Assembly (NCBI GenBank): GCA_016401345.1
Contig: JAEACG010000002.1
Coordinates: forward strand, 372,001-436,000
DNA length: 64,000 bases
Source of the DNA: Fictibacillus nanhaiensis
Lineage (GTDB): Bacteria; Bacillota; Bacilli; Bacillales; Fictibacillaceae
Reading direction: 5' to 3'
Below are positions 48,699 to 59,632 of this stretch, piece after piece; the stretch's first letter is position 1, and each line of letters opens with the position of its first letter. Under the pieces are notes generated by a model, which ran no database searches, was not told the origin of the DNA, and saw nothing but the letters and a program-made list of their open reading frames with translations. The position numbers and the translations under genes were made by a program.

Positions 48699-49838
48699 AT
48701 GAAAAACGTTTATTTAGATCACGCTGCAACCTCTCCTGTTCATCCTGAAGTTATAGAAGAGATGATTCCGTTTTTAACCGAACATTTTGGGAATCCTTCT
48801 AGCATCCATCAATACGGAAGACAGACTCGTAAAGCTCTTGATGATGCGAGAACCATGATTGCAACTTCTATAGGTGCTTCACGTAATGAGATCATTTTCA
48901 CAAGCGGCGGTACAGAAAGTGATAACCTTGCTATTCTTGGTACAGTCTCTGCTCTAGAGAAAAAAGGGAAGCATGTTATTACGACAGAAGTAGAGCATCA
49001 TGCTGTACTTCATACTTGTCAGGAGCTTGAAAAAAGAGGTTTTGACGTCACATATTTGTCTGTTGATGATAACGGAAGAATTTCTCTAGAAGAACTTAGG
49101 AAATCCCTTAGAGAAGATACGGTCCTCGTTTCGATCATGTTTTGTAACAATGAAACAGGGACAACACAAGACATTAAAGAAATCGGAAGCCTATTGAAGG
49201 AAAAAGAGATCTTGTTTCATACTGATGCAGTGCAAGCCTATGGCTTAATATCAATCGATGTAAATGAACTGAACATCGATCTGTTAAGTGCTTCTGGACA
49301 TAAGATCAACAGTCCAAAAGGATCTGGGTTTTTATATGTAAAAGAAGGAGTTCCTTTTCTGCCTCAAGGCTTCGGCGGTGAACAAGAGCGAAAGCGTCGT
49401 GCTGGAACGGAGAATGTAGCAGGAATCGCCGCCTTACGAAAAGCGGCTTCAATCGCTGAAAAAGAAAGAGAAGAACGCTTTAGTCAATACACGACGTTTA
49501 GAGATACGATGAAAAGAATATGGACAGAAGAAGAGATATCTTTCATAGAAAACGGAAGTCTTGATCATTTTCTGCCTCACATTCTAAATGTAAGTTTTCC
49601 AGGTGTGAAGACCGAAGTGCTTTTAGTTAATCTAGATCTTGCTGGCATAGCAGCCTCTAGCGGATCAGCTTGTACAGCTGGCTCACACGAACCTTCACAC
49701 GTTCTAAAAGCGATGTTTGGAGATGATGAACGCACAAAATCATCTGTTCGTTTTAGCTTCGGTCTAGGTAATAAATTGAAAGATATTGAACATGCTGCCC
49801 TTGAGACAGCAAAAATCGTGAAACGTTTAGCAAAATAA
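48699..49838 (+). CDS. Cysteine desulfurase IscS-type (YrvO)
   Basis: In this 379-residue protein the PLP lysine is in SASGHKINSPKGSGF and the active cysteine in SSGSACTAGSHEPSHVL near 325. In B. subtilis YrvO, encoded next to mnmA, supplies sulfur for 2-thiouridine. The pairing here with mnmA 40 bases downstream suggests the same job. It is distinct from the NAD-linked NifS at 15364. AGGAAGGAAATGAGC precedes the start. Confidence 0.95.
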   Translation: MKNVYLDHAATSPVHPEVIEEMIPFLTEHFGNPSSIHQYGRQTRKALDDARTMIATSIGASRNEIIFTSGGTESDNLAILGTVSALEKKGKHVITTEVEHHAVLHTCQELEKRGFDVTYLSVDDNGRISLEELRKSLREDTVLVSIMFCNNETGTTQDIKEIGSLLKEKEILFHTDAVQAYGLISIDVNELNIDLLSASGHKINSPKGSGFLYVKEGVPFLPQGFGGEQERKRRAGTENVAGIAALRKAASIAEKEREERFSQYTTFRDTMKRIWTEEEISFIENGSLDHFLPHILNVSFPGVKTEVLLVNLDLAGIAASSGSACTAGSHEPSHVLKAMFGDDERTKSSVRFSFGLGNKLKDIEHAALETAKIVKRLAK

Positions 49839-49863
49839 GTTACAATGTTTGTCATATGAATGA

Positions 49864-51006
<1,143 letters not shown>

Positions 51007-51014
51007 AATAATGT

Positions 51015-51067
51015 GGAAAAACTGGCTTACTAGGACGTCAAATGACCTAATGAAGCCAGTTTTTTTC
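51015..51067 (+). terminator. Intrinsic terminator after mnmA
   Basis: AAAAACTGGCTT pairs with AAGCCAGTTTTT, with an inner ACTAGG...CCTAAT partial stem, followed by a T-run. Confidence 0.8.
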
Positions 51068-51093
51068 TTTTTGAACGAATTAAGATATGATAA

Positions 51094-51187
51094 TGAGCTC
51101 GTCATAGCGGCATGAAATGCTCGCTGGACGAGCGCCATCCGAGAAATACGAGCGCCAATATAAGCATCCACAAAAAATTATGCGCCA
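51094..51187. repeat. Short CGAGCGCC-type repeats before the TPR gene
   Basis: CGAGCGCC occurs at 51129-51136 and 51149-51156 (20 bases apart). Related forms are GAGCTCGTCATAGCGG before and TGCGCCA at 51181. The block is GC-richer than its surroundings and holds no ORF. Confidence 0.4.
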
Positions 51188-51240
51188 GCTACCTTCATTT
51201 GTTATACTTTTGAAGGAAATTAAAAGTGGGGGTAATGAAG

Positions 51241-51900
51241 ATGGAACCTTCAAAGGGTCTTGAATATTTACAAAAAGGAAAGTTTGAGGAAGCTGCAAAA
51301 AGTCTGGAATCTATGATTGAGACAGATCCAGTAAATCCAGTACATTATATTAACTTCGGAAATCTGCTTTCTGCTGTTCATGAACATGAAAAAGCGATTC
51401 AGTTTTTTGATAAAGCTCTATCACTCGATGAAAATGCTGTAGCTGCATACTATGGTGCGGGTATTGCCTGCTATCATCTGGAAGAATTCTCCAAGAGTGC
51501 AAAACTGTTTCAAGAAGCCATCAAAGGCGGGCTGCAAGATAGTGACACTCATTTTATGACAGGAATGTCGTTTGTTTCACTCGGTGAGAATAAGCTTGCT
51601 TTTCCTTACTTAATGAGAGCTATTGAGCTCAACGAACAAGATCATGAAGCACTTTTTCAGTTTGGTCTTTGTCAAGCGAGAACAGGCGATATTGAATCGG
51701 CATCCACAACATTTGAAAAAGTAGTTGAACGGGATGAGACACATGCCGATGCATGGTATAACTTAGGCGTGACGTATAGTTATTTTGACAAAAACGTAGA
51801 AGCACTTAAAGCCTTTCAAAAAGCGTTAGACATTCAGCCTGATCATTATTTGGCAGGGAATGGGAAGCGAAATATAGAAAGTAAAAACACAAACCATTAA
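51241..51900 (+). CDS. TPR-repeat protein (YrrB-like)
   Basis: This 219-residue protein is made of about six tetratricopeptide repeats, for example AIQFFDKALSLDENAVAAYYGAGIACYHLEEF and ALKAFQKALDIQPDH. TPR proteins mediate protein contacts; the partner is unknown. GTGGGGG at 51226-51232 fits ATG 51241 (MEPSKGLEYL) rather than ATG 51235. B. subtilis yrrB, also a TPR protein, lies between trmU and recD2, as here. Confidence 0.9.
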   Translation: MEPSKGLEYLQKGKFEEAAKSLESMIETDPVNPVHYINFGNLLSAVHEHEKAIQFFDKALSLDENAVAAYYGAGIACYHLEEFSKSAKLFQEAIKGGLQDSDTHFMTGMSFVSLGENKLAFPYLMRAIELNEQDHEALFQFGLCQARTGDIESASTTFEKVVERDETHADAWYNLGVTYSYFDKNVEALKAFQKALDIQPDHYLAGNGKRNIESKNTNH

Positions 51901-51912
51901 AGGGGGTGCTTT

Positions 51913-54243
51913 ATGGCACAGCAGCCTTCTTTTCATTTAGAAGATGAGACGTCAGAAATAACAAAATTTATCAAAGGTACGTTGATCTCTACTGTTTATC
52001 ATCAAACAGAGAGTCTCTATACAGTCGCCAGAATAAGGGTGAAAGAGACGAACGAAAATTATAATGAAAAAGAAGTCATGATAACAGGCATCCTTCCCCC
52101 GCTAAGAGAAGATGAACTTTATGTGTTTTATGGAAAATTTAAAGACCACCCGAAATACGGTAAGCAATATGAGGTTGAACTGTTTCAAAAAGAGATGCCT
52201 CAATCAAAAGAGGCCATGATTCAATATCTTTCAAGTGATCTGTTTAAAGGAATCGGAAAGAAAACAGCCGAGCATATCGTTGAGGTCATGGGAAATGATG
52301 CGATCACAAAGCTTTTAGAATCACCGGAATACATCAGTCAGATTCCAAAGCTAACAGAAGAGCAAGCTCAAAGTTTGCAGAAGTCACTCATGCAGAATCG
52401 AGGGTTAGATCAAGTGATGATGGTCGTACAACCCTATGGTATCGGGCCGCAGCTAGCGATGAAGATCTTCCAAACGTATCAAGATGATGCTGTAAAGGTC
52501 ATTAAGGACGAGCCGTATCGACTGATAGAGGACGTTTCTGGAATTGGATTTCACCGAGCTGATGAAATCGCAAAAGGAAATGGCATGCAAGTCAATCATC
52601 CAAAACGAATTCAAGCTGCCTGTCAGTTCGTGCTTCGTGATCAAGGTACAGACCTTGGGCACTCCTATCTACCGATGGACGAACTGTTAGAAGGCGTTAG
52701 AAAGCTTTTAGCCGATGGAAAGAATACGGTTGATGAGATGAGTATTTTTAGAGAGATTCAAGATATGGAGACAGAGCAGCGATTGATCATAAAAGAGAAC
52801 GTTGTATATTTGCCGTCTCTCTATTTTGCAGAGCGTGGATTTGCTCAAAAGATGAACCTATTATTACATAGTCAGAAAAACGATTATCACATTGAGGATG
52901 CAAAATTGGAGTCTGAGCTAACAGCGCTCGAAAAAAGACTCAACATGACATATGCGAACAGTCAAAAAGATGCGATTAAAAAGGCTTTAACGTCTTCTTT
53001 AATGGTCTTAACAGGAGGACCTGGAACAGGGAAAACGACCGTAATTAAAGGAATCGTTGAACTGTACAGTGAGATTCATGGTGTTAGTCTAAATCCTGAC
53101 GATTACAGAGGAAAGAAAGAATCCTTTCCCGTTTTACTCGTTGCTCCAACAGGACGAGCGGCTAAACGTATGACAGAGTCAACAGGGATACCGGCTCACA
53201 CGATCCATCGCTTGTTAGGATGGAAGGGTGGCGGGACATTCGAAAAAAATGAAGATGAACAGATCGATGGGAAATTACTGATCGTCGATGAAATGTCGAT
53301 GGTGGATATATGGCTAGCACATTCTTTAGCAAAAGCTCTGCCACCTCACATCCAGATCATTTTTGTTGGGGATGAAGATCAATTACCGTCCGTTGGCCCT
53401 GGTCAAGTTTTAAAAGATCTTCTGCAAGCAGAGCATGTTCCACAATCTCGGTTAGTGGATATCTATAGACAAGCAGAAGGTTCTTCCATCATTCGGTTAG
53501 CTCATGAGATGAAGAATGGAAAAGTCCCGCAAGATCTGCTCGTTCCTCAGAATGACAGACGATTCTTTGCATGTTCAGGTGAACAGGTGTTTCAGGCTAT
53601 CCTTCAGGTTTGTGAAAATGCGATTAAAAAAGGATATAGCTCTAGGGATATTCAAGTGTTAGCCCCAATGTACAAAGGACCGGTCGGAATTGATCGATTA
53701 AATCTGGAGCTTCAGCGTCTGTTTAACCCAGAGAAACAAAAACAACGTCAGCTGCAGGTTGCAAATGTGTTTTATCGAAAAGGCGATAAGGTGCTTCAGC
53801 TCGTCAATCAACCCGAAGATCAGGTTTTCAACGGTGATATCGGTGAAATCGTGGCCGTTATCTATGCAAGAGAAAACACAGATAAAGAAGATCAGATCGT
53901 CATCAGTTTTGATGAGATAGAGGTTACATATAAAAGAAGTGAATTTCATCATTTTACTCACGCTTTTTGCTGTTCGATCCATAAGTCGCAGGGCAGTGAG
54001 TATCCGATCGTCGTTCTCCCTGTCTTAAAAAGCTACTACCGAATGTTAAAAAGGAACTTATTATATACAGCAATAACGAGAAGTAAAGAATATTTGATCC
54101 TGTGTGGAGAACAAGAAGCGTTTACTTGGGCTGTTGAACGATCCGATGAAACTGAACGATACTCGGGTCTTAGTTCACGTCTTCAAGAGACCATACTGGA
54201 AAAAGATTTAATGAATGATTCCCTTCTAAACGAAACAAACTAG
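51913..54243 (+). CDS. recD2: ATP-dependent 5'-3' DNA helicase RecD2
   Basis: The 776-residue superfamily 1B helicase has an N-terminal OB/HhH extension (1-330; KGIGKKTAEHIVEVMG and VSGIGFHRADEIAKG), then motif I LTGGPGTGKTTVIKGI, motif II LIVDEMSMVD, motif III GDEDQLPSVGPGQ and motif VI YTAITRSKEYLI. No recB/recC are near, as expected for RecD2. In B. subtilis it limits recombination and aids mismatch repair. TAAAGGGGGTGCTT precedes the start. Confidence 0.97.
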   Translation: MAQQPSFHLEDETSEITKFIKGTLISTVYHQTESLYTVARIRVKETNENYNEKEVMITGILPPLREDELYVFYGKFKDHPKYGKQYEVELFQKEMPQSKEAMIQYLSSDLFKGIGKKTAEHIVEVMGNDAITKLLESPEYISQIPKLTEEQAQSLQKSLMQNRGLDQVMMVVQPYGIGPQLAMKIFQTYQDDAVKVIKDEPYRLIEDVSGIGFHRADEIAKGNGMQVNHPKRIQAACQFVLRDQGTDLGHSYLPMDELLEGVRKLLADGKNTVDEMSIFREIQDMETEQRLIIKENVVYLPSLYFAERGFAQKMNLLLHSQKNDYHIEDAKLESELTALEKRLNMTYANSQKDAIKKALTSSLMVLTGGPGTGKTTVIKGIVELYSEIHGVSLNPDDYRGKKESFPVLLVAPTGRAAKRMTESTGIPAHTIHRLLGWKGGGTFEKNEDEQIDGKLLIVDEMSMVDIWLAHSLAKALPPHIQIIFVGDEDQLPSVGPGQVLKDLLQAEHVPQSRLVDIYRQAEGSSIIRLAHEMKNGKVPQDLLVPQNDRRFFACSGEQVFQAILQVCENAIKKGYSSRDIQVLAPMYKGPVGIDRLNLELQRLFNPEKQKQRQLQVANVFYRKGDKVLQLVNQPEDQVFNGDIGEIVAVIYARENTDKEDQIVISFDEIEVTYKRSEFHHFTHAFCCSIHKSQGSEYPIVVLPVLKSYYRMLKRNLLYTAITRSKEYLILCGEQEAFTWAVERSDETERYSGLSSRLQETILEKDLMNDSLLNETN

Positions 54244-54294
54244 AAATGTTCGAGAGATGTAAGATGTCATCTTGTCGGACATTTCTTTTTTGTT
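54244..54294 (+). terminator. Intrinsic terminator after recD2
   Basis: AAATGTTCGAGAGATG pairs with CATCTTGTCGGACATTT with small bulges, followed by CTTTTTTG. Confidence 0.8.
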
Positions 54295-54390
54295 TTTCTA
54301 AAAGTCATGATCCTTCAAATATTGATTTCTGTATATTTTCTACAAATTCAGGACACCCTTGTAAAAGTAAATTTAAAGGAGAGAGAGCAA

Positions 54391-54588
54391 GTGGAATGTC
54401 CGAACTGCAGTAGAAAAGATATTGGTAAAATCGGGGTGAACCAGTATTATTGCTGGAACTGTTTTATTGAGCTTTCCATTGTTAAAGGAAGACTGTCCCT
54501 TCATCAGGTGGAAGAAGACGGCTCTCTAACATCACTCGATGATTTATTTGAAGATCAAGATCTGACTTATAGAGAAAGCACATCATAA
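54391..54588 (+). CDS. Small zinc-ribbon protein of unknown function
   Basis: A 65-residue protein starting at GTG 54391 (MECPNCSRKDIGKIGVNQYY), with AAAGGAGAGAGAG upstream. CPNC and CWNC form a C-x2-C / C-x2-C zinc ribbon (residues 3-6 and about 22-25). An acidic tail, DDLFEDQDL, ends the chain. No recognised function. An in-frame ATG at 54307 would add a hydrophobic stretch, but has no ribosome binding site and overlaps the terminator region. Confidence 0.75.
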   Translation: MECPNCSRKDIGKIGVNQYYCWNCFIELSIVKGRLSLHQVEEDGSLTSLDDLFEDQDLTYRESTS

Positions 54589-54623
54589 AAGAAAACAAAT
54601 CTCTGATGTCGAGGTGATCTAGC

Positions 54624-54803
54624 ATGAGCAGGACGATGAGTTCTCTTTTCGCACTTGGTATTGGAGCGGCAACATATGCGATGAGAAATAAGAGGATGTC
54701 AAGAATGTCTAAGATGAACTATAATCTTTCGGATCTTAGTGATCTTTGGACATCACGACGTGTTAAAAAGATCCGTAAAAAGGTCGCAAAAGCCATTTAT
54801 TAA
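54624..54803 (+). CDS. DUF3918 small protein (YrzQ-like)
   Basis: A 59-residue ORF beginning MSRTMSSLFALGIGAATYAM, with a hydrophobic N-terminal stretch and a basic tail RRVKKIRKKVAKAIY. The layout matches small DUF3918/YrzQ proteins found near alaS in bacilli. TCGAGGTGATC lies upstream. Function unknown. A terminator follows directly. Confidence 0.72.
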   Translation: MSRTMSSLFALGIGAATYAMRNKRMSRMSKMNYNLSDLSDLWTSRRVKKIRKKVAKAIY

Positions 54804-54810
54804 AGAAAGC

Positions 54811-54842
54811 ATACCCCGTCTCAAATAAAGACGGGGTTTTTT
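54811..54842 (+). terminator. Intrinsic terminator before the AI-2E-type permease gene
   Basis: CCCCGTCT pairs with AGACGGGG around CAAATAA, then TTTTTT. Confidence 0.88.
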
Positions 54843-54859
54843 AAGAAAAGGGTGAAGAG

Positions 54860-55933
54860 ATGACAAAAGACATTCGAATGAAGTGGGTTTATAGGCTTGC
54901 CCTTTCTTTATTATTGTTTTTATGTTTGTTTCTCTTGATGAAACTTTACCCTCTTTACGAGCCATTATGGAGTGCGATCAAAGGGGTCTTTCTGCCTTTT
55001 TTTCTTGCTGCTCTAATTACATATCTACTCCATCCAGTCGTGGAATACGTACATGAAAAAGGATTACCTCGCTTTGTTGCGATCTTAAGTATATACATCC
55101 TTTTCTTTGGTGGTATCAGTTTTGCTGCAGTAAAAGGGTTTCCTTATTTCATCGTACAGATGAAGCAGCTGTTAGTTAACGTACCTGTACTTGCTGAGGA
55201 TTATAAGGAACTATTGTATAAAGTGGACCGTGGAACATCTGCACTTCCGTATTCGGTTCATTCTAAAATAGAAAATTATATCGTGAAAATGGAAAGCAAC
55301 GCACAGGATGTATTGACCAATGCGATCTTTTCTTTAAGAAAAATTGTAGATTATTTCTTTGTTATCATCGTTGTACCTTTCTTAGTGTTTTATTTTCTAA
55401 ACGATTTTGAAAAGCTGAAAAAAGCTCTCTGGTATCTGACACCAAGAAAATACCGTTATGAAGGAAAGCACTTAATAAAAGATATTGACCAATCACTTGG
55501 AGGATATATCCGAGGACAGTTATTTGTAGGTGCTATATTAGGAGCTGCAGCAATGGTTGCTTTGTGGGTGGTGGGAATGCCGTATCCCATTCTTTTAGGA
55601 CTGGTGATCGCGATAACGGATATCATCCCTTACTTTGGTCCGATCTTAGGAGCGATCCCCGTCGTGTTGATCGCATTAACAATCTCTTGGAAGATGGTAT
55701 GGATCACTGTTGGCATCATGCTTGTTTTGCAGTTTATTGAAGGTAACATCCTTGGTCCGTTTATCGTCGGCAAGAATCTGCACATCCATCCTGTATTTAT
55801 CATTTTTTCATTATTATTTGGGGGAGAACTGGCTGGTGTACCAGGTATGATCTTGGCTGTTCCAATCTTCAGTGTGATTAAAGTCATTATCATTCATATC
55901 AGGGAACATCGACTTCAATCATCATCCGATTGA
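54860..55933 (+). CDS. AI-2E family transporter (YrrI-like)
   Basis: This 357-residue permease has about eight membrane segments. The family motifs are GYIRGQLFVGAILGAAAM near 213, ITDIIPYFGPILGAIPVVLIAL near 250 and EGNILGPFIVGKNLHIHPVFIIFSLLFGG near 295. Named after E. coli TqsA, but substrates vary and include sodium or hydrophobic compounds. B. subtilis YrrI occupies the same place before alaS. Its TGA stop lies within the alaS -35 box. Confidence 0.9.
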   Translation: MTKDIRMKWVYRLALSLLLFLCLFLLMKLYPLYEPLWSAIKGVFLPFFLAALITYLLHPVVEYVHEKGLPRFVAILSIYILFFGGISFAAVKGFPYFIVQMKQLLVNVPVLAEDYKELLYKVDRGTSALPYSVHSKIENYIVKMESNAQDVLTNAIFSLRKIVDYFFVIIVVPFLVFYFLNDFEKLKKALWYLTPRKYRYEGKHLIKDIDQSLGGYIRGQLFVGAILGAAAMVALWVVGMPYPILLGLVIAITDIIPYFGPILGAIPVVLIALTISWKMVWITVGIMLVLQFIEGNILGPFIVGKNLHIHPVFIIFSLLFGGELAGVPGMILAVPIFSVIKVIIIHIREHRLQSSSD

Positions 55934-55959
55934 CAAGTAAGAATGAATAAACGTATACT
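55930..55959 (+). promoter_or_regulatory. Sigma-A promoter of the alaS T-box transcript
   Basis: TTGACA (55930-55935) and TATACT (55954-55959) with an 18-base spacer. The stop codon of the preceding gene (55931-55933) is inside the -35 box. Confidence 0.72.
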
Positions 55960-55966
55960 AACGCTA

Positions 55967-56219
55967 GAAGATCAAAAATCGCTGAAAGAGAAAAGTACGT
56001 TTCAGTCCTTCCAAAAGAGAGAAACATCCATCGGCTGAAAGATGTTTTAGGAAGAAGAGAGACAGAAAGCTACTCTGGAGTGCAGAAGGAAAATCTGCCG
56101 TTATGCCGCGTTAAGGCTTTAATCAAGGTGATATGCTTATTTAAAAGCGTATAACCAGGGTGGTACCGCGTGAATTCAAACTCTCGTCCCTGTATTTTTT
56201 ATAGGGATGGGAGTTTTTT
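55967..56219 (+). ncRNA. T-box leader upstream of alaS
   Basis: AACCAGGGTGGTACCGCG at 56153-56170 is a textbook T-box sequence. The terminator pairs AAACTCTCGTCCCTGT (56178-56193) with ATAGGGATGGGAGTTT, followed by TTTTT. A GCT triplet at 56069-56071 (in GAAAGCTACTC) is a plausible alanine specifier by eye. It should raise alaS expression when tRNA-Ala is uncharged. Confidence 0.93.
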
Positions 56220-56320
56220 ATTTTGCCACATGCCATAAGTTTGTAGGTTTAGAATTGATTTTGTACCTCATAGTTCTTATAAAAGATTGTTGCTTTGAAT
56301 TTTTTTCCTTCTTATGCAAG

Positions 56321-56574
56321 TTGATTGCAGCGGAAGGTGGCGAGACTCCTATGGGACGAGCGGTCAGTCCGAAAAGTGGAAGTGGCTCGTTCAGCCCCGA
56401 CTAGCAAAAGTTGAATGGTTTATGAAGGCGTATTTTGCCTTCTTAACCGTTTAACTTTTGACCTCGAGGGGCTAGCCACTGCAACTAGACAGGTGGAGAC
56501 TCCTAATGGCGCATAGCGGCAGGAAGCTCACCGCACGCCCCATGGAAAGCGAGCGACCTGGAGCGGAAATCAAC
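56321..56574 (+). repeat. Interspersed hairpin repeat, long composite form (copy F)
   Basis: Begins TTGATTGCAGCGGAAGGTGG and ends CGACCTGGAGCGGAAATCAAC. The middle holds a second hairpin (CAAAAGTTGAAT...GAAGGC with GCCTTC...TTTAACTTTTG) that the short copies lack. It lies between the T-box terminator and alaS, inside the transcribed leader, and is the inverted counterpart of copy A. Confidence 0.87.
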
Positions 56575-56640
56575 TAGCTTTCATAGCAATGAATACGAAA
56601 TCAGTCTTAATATTTATTTAAAAAAAGGAGAATGAAAACG

Positions 56641-59277
56641 ATGAAAAATTTGACTTCAGCTCAAGTTAGACAGATGTTCCTTGATTTTTTCCAAGAAAAA
56701 GGCCATGGTGTAGAACCTAGCGCTTCCTTAGTACCTCATGAGGATCCTACACTTTTATGGATCAACAGTGGCGTTGCAACACTGAAAAAATATTTTGACG
56801 GCCGCGTGATTCCTGAGAACCCTCGTATCACAAACGCACAAAAATCAATCCGTACGAACGATATTGAGAATGTTGGTATCACAGCAAGGCACCATACGTT
56901 CTTTGAGATGTTAGGAAACTTCTCGATCGGTGATTATTTTAAAGTGGAAGCTATTCTTTGGGCATGGGAGTTCTTAACGAGTGAAAAATGGATCGGCTTT
57001 GATCCTGAGAAACTTTCTGTAACGATCCACCCAGAAGACGATGAAGCATTTGATATTTGGACAAAACAAGTAGGGTTACCTGAAGAGCGTATCATTCGTT
57101 TGGAAGGAAACTTCTGGGATATCGGTGAAGGGCCAAGTGGACCTAACACAGAAATCTTCTATGACCGCGGTGAAGCTTACGGCAACGATCTATCTGATCC
57201 TGAACTATATCCAGGTGGGGAGAATGACAGATATCTTGAAGTATGGAACCTGGTGTTCTCTCAGTTCAACCACAACCCGGATGGCACATATACGCCACTT
57301 CCTAAGAAGAACATCGATACAGGTATGGGACTTGAGAGAATGGTTTGTGTGATCCAAGACACGAAGACGAACTTTGAAACAGATCTATTCATGCCGATCA
57401 TTAAAGAAACAGAAAAGCTTTCTGATACGTCTTATGGCTTGAGTACAGAAACCGATACTGCGTTTAAAGTAATCGCTGACCATGTACGTACGGTAAGTTT
57501 TGCGATCGGTGATAGTGCTCTACCATCAAATGAGGGAAGAGGGTATATCCTTCGACGTTTGATCCGAAGAGCGATTCGTTTTGCGAAAAAGATCAACATC
57601 AACAAGCCGTTCATGTATGAACTCGTTCCAACTGTTGCAGACATCATGGTAGACTTCTACCCGGAAGTAAAAGAAAAAGTTCCGTTCATCCAAAAAGTCA
57701 TCAAGACGGAAGAAGAGCGTTTTCATGAAACGATCAACGAAGGTCTTGCTATCTTAGAAGATGTTATGGCAAAAGAAAAAGAAGAAGGAAGAAAAGTCAT
57801 CTCTGGTAAAGACGCATTCAAGCTTTACGATACATTTGGTTTCCCATTTGAGCTTACACAAGAGTATGCAGCTGAAAACGGAATGGATGTAGATTTAGAA
57901 GGCTTCGAAAACGAGATGAAGGCTCAACGTGAACGTGCGCGTGCAGCAAGACAAGAAGTAGACAGCATGCAAGTTCAAGGTGGAATTCTTTCTGATATCA
58001 CCGTGAAAAGTGAATTCAGAGGATATGACAGCTTAACAGGAGAAGCGAAAATTTTAGAAGTACTACAAAACGGTGAGCGAGTGGCGATGGTCGCTTCTGG
58101 AGAAGAAGCTCAAGTCATCCTAGATGTGACACCTTTCTACGCTGAGAGCGGTGGACAGATCGCTGACCAAGGAACGATAAAAGGTAAAGAGCTTTTACTT
58201 AGAGTGAAGGATGTTCAAAAAGCACCTAACGGACAAAATCTTCATACCGTAGTTGTTGAAAAAGGTGTTCTTGAAAACAATATAGAAGTTTCTGTCGAGG
58301 TTGACCCTGAGATTCGTGCAAAAGTAGTAAAGAACCATACTGCTACTCACCTTCTTCACCAAGCATTAAAAGATGTGCTAGGAACGCACGTAAATCAGGC
58401 TGGATCTCTTGTACAAGAAGGTCGTTTGCGTTTTGACTTCACACATTTTGGAAGCATTTCTTCAGAAGAGCTTGAGAAGATCGAAGAGATCGTTAACGAA
58501 AAAGTATGGGGTAACATTCCTGTTGAAAAGATGGTTAAGAACATTACCGAAGCAAAAGCGATGGGTGCAATGGCACTATTCGGTGAGAAATACGGTGAAA
58601 CGGTACGCGTTGTAAAAGTAGGAGACTATAGTCTTGAGCTTTGCGGTGGGTGTCATGTTAATAACACTTCAGAGATCGGTTTGTTTAAGATCGTATCAGA
58701 GTCTGGTATCGGTGCAGGAACACGTCGTATTGAAGCTGTTACAGGTGAGAACGCGTACCGCTTGATGAACGGCCAAGTCCAGCTATTAAAAGACACGGCA
58801 GCTAAGTTGAAAACAAATCTTAAGGACGTGCCACAGCGTATAGACGCATTAAACGAACAAATTCGTGAGTTGCAAAAAGAGAAAGAATCTCTTGCAGCTA
58901 AGATTGGAAACATGGAAGCAGGTAGCCTTGTTGATGAGGTTCAAACGATCAACGGAGTTTCTGTTATCGCTAAAAAAGTGAACGGTATGGATATGAATGG
59001 TTTGCGTTCGATCGTAGATGACTTAAAGAATAAACTACAAAGTGGAGTTGTTATTCTTGGTGCGGAAAACGGTGGTAAAGTAAATATCGTAGCGGGAGTA
59101 ACAAAAGATTTAGTGACAAAAGGTTATCATGCGGGTAACCTAGTAAAAGAAGTGGCTGTCCGTTGCGGCGGAGGCGGTGGTGGCCGTCCTGATATGGCTC
59201 AAGCTGGAGGTAAAGATCCCGAAAAGCTGCAAGAAGGTATAGATTCTGCAGTTGAATTGATCAAAACCGTTTCCTAA
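56641..59277 (+). CDS. alaS: Alanyl-tRNA synthetase
   Basis: An 878-residue enzyme of the expected length. The class II core is at the N-terminus (RTNDIENVG and [18 protein letters not shown]). The editing domain has the zinc motif HTATHLLH plus CGGCH near 666, and the C-Ala domain ends [18 protein letters not shown] start at ATG 56641, since AAAGGAG is 10 bases upstream and the protein then begins [14 protein letters not shown] 56632 is only one base from that site. Confidence 0.98.
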   Translation: MKNLTSAQVRQMFLDFFQEKGHGVEPSASLVPHEDPTLLWINSGVATLKKYFDGRVIPENPRITNAQKSIRTNDIENVGITARHHTFFEMLGNFSIGDYFKVEAILWAWEFLTSEKWIGFDPEKLSVTIHPEDDEAFDIWTKQVGLPEERIIRLEGNFWDIGEGPSGPNTEIFYDRGEAYGNDLSDPELYPGGENDRYLEVWNLVFSQFNHNPDGTYTPLPKKNIDTGMGLERMVCVIQDTKTNFETDLFMPIIKETEKLSDTSYGLSTETDTAFKVIADHVRTVSFAIGDSALPSNEGRGYILRRLIRRAIRFAKKININKPFMYELVPTVADIMVDFYPEVKEKVPFIQKVIKTEEERFHETINEGLAILEDVMAKEKEEGRKVISGKDAFKLYDTFGFPFELTQEYAAENGMDVDLEGFENEMKAQRERARAARQEVDSMQVQGGILSDITVKSEFRGYDSLTGEAKILEVLQNGERVAMVASGEEAQVILDVTPFYAESGGQIADQGTIKGKELLLRVKDVQKAPNGQNLHTVVVEKGVLENNIEVSVEVDPEIRAKVVKNHTATHLLHQALKDVLGTHVNQAGSLVQEGRLRFDFTHFGSISSEELEKIEEIVNEKVWGNIPVEKMVKNITEAKAMGAMALFGEKYGETVRVVKVGDYSLELCGGCHVNNTSEIGLFKIVSESGIGAGTRRIEAVTGENAYRLMNGQVQLLKDTAAKLKTNLKDVPQRIDALNEQIRELQKEKESLAAKIGNMEAGSLVDEVQTINGVSVIAKKVNGMDMNGLRSIVDDLKNKLQSGVVILGAENGGKVNIVAGVTKDLVTKGYHAGNLVKEVAVRCGGGGGGRPDMAQAGGKDPEKLQEGIDSAVELIKTVS

Positions 59278-59355
59278 GCTTTCATCTTTCATGTACAATA
59301 GAGACAAGAACTAATTTGTCCCTTAAGGGAGATCTTCAGAAAGAGGTGTTCGCCA

Positions 59356-59631
59356 GTGAGTTCAATGGACAAAACGATGAAGTTTAACTTCAACGAAGAA
59401 GATGCTTATAAGACGAATGTAGAAACTGTCCTGTTTTCTGTTTATGACGCCCTGCAGGATAAAGGATACAACCCTATCAATCAGATTGTAGGTTATTTGC
59501 TTTCAGGGGATCCGGCTTATATTCCTCGTCATAATGATGCGAGAAGCATGATTAGAAAACTGGAGCGAGATGAGCTTATTGAGGAGCTTGTAAAATCATA
59601 TCTATCCACTCAAAAAGAAGGAAGTCGTTAA
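59356..59631 (+). CDS. IreB-family regulatory phosphoprotein (YrzL)
   Basis: A 91-residue protein, [12 protein letters not shown] followed by the highly conserved [24 protein letters not shown]. In Enterococcus IreB is phosphorylated by the kinase IreK and affects cephalosporin resistance. The GTG start at 59356 follows AGAGGTG. Forms a tight operon with ruvX and the DUF1292 gene. Confidence 0.95.
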   Translation: MSSMDKTMKFNFNEEDAYKTNVETVLFSVYDALQDKGYNPINQIVGYLLSGDPAYIPRHNDARSMIRKLERDELIEELVKSYLSTQKEGSR

Positions 59632-59632
59632 T

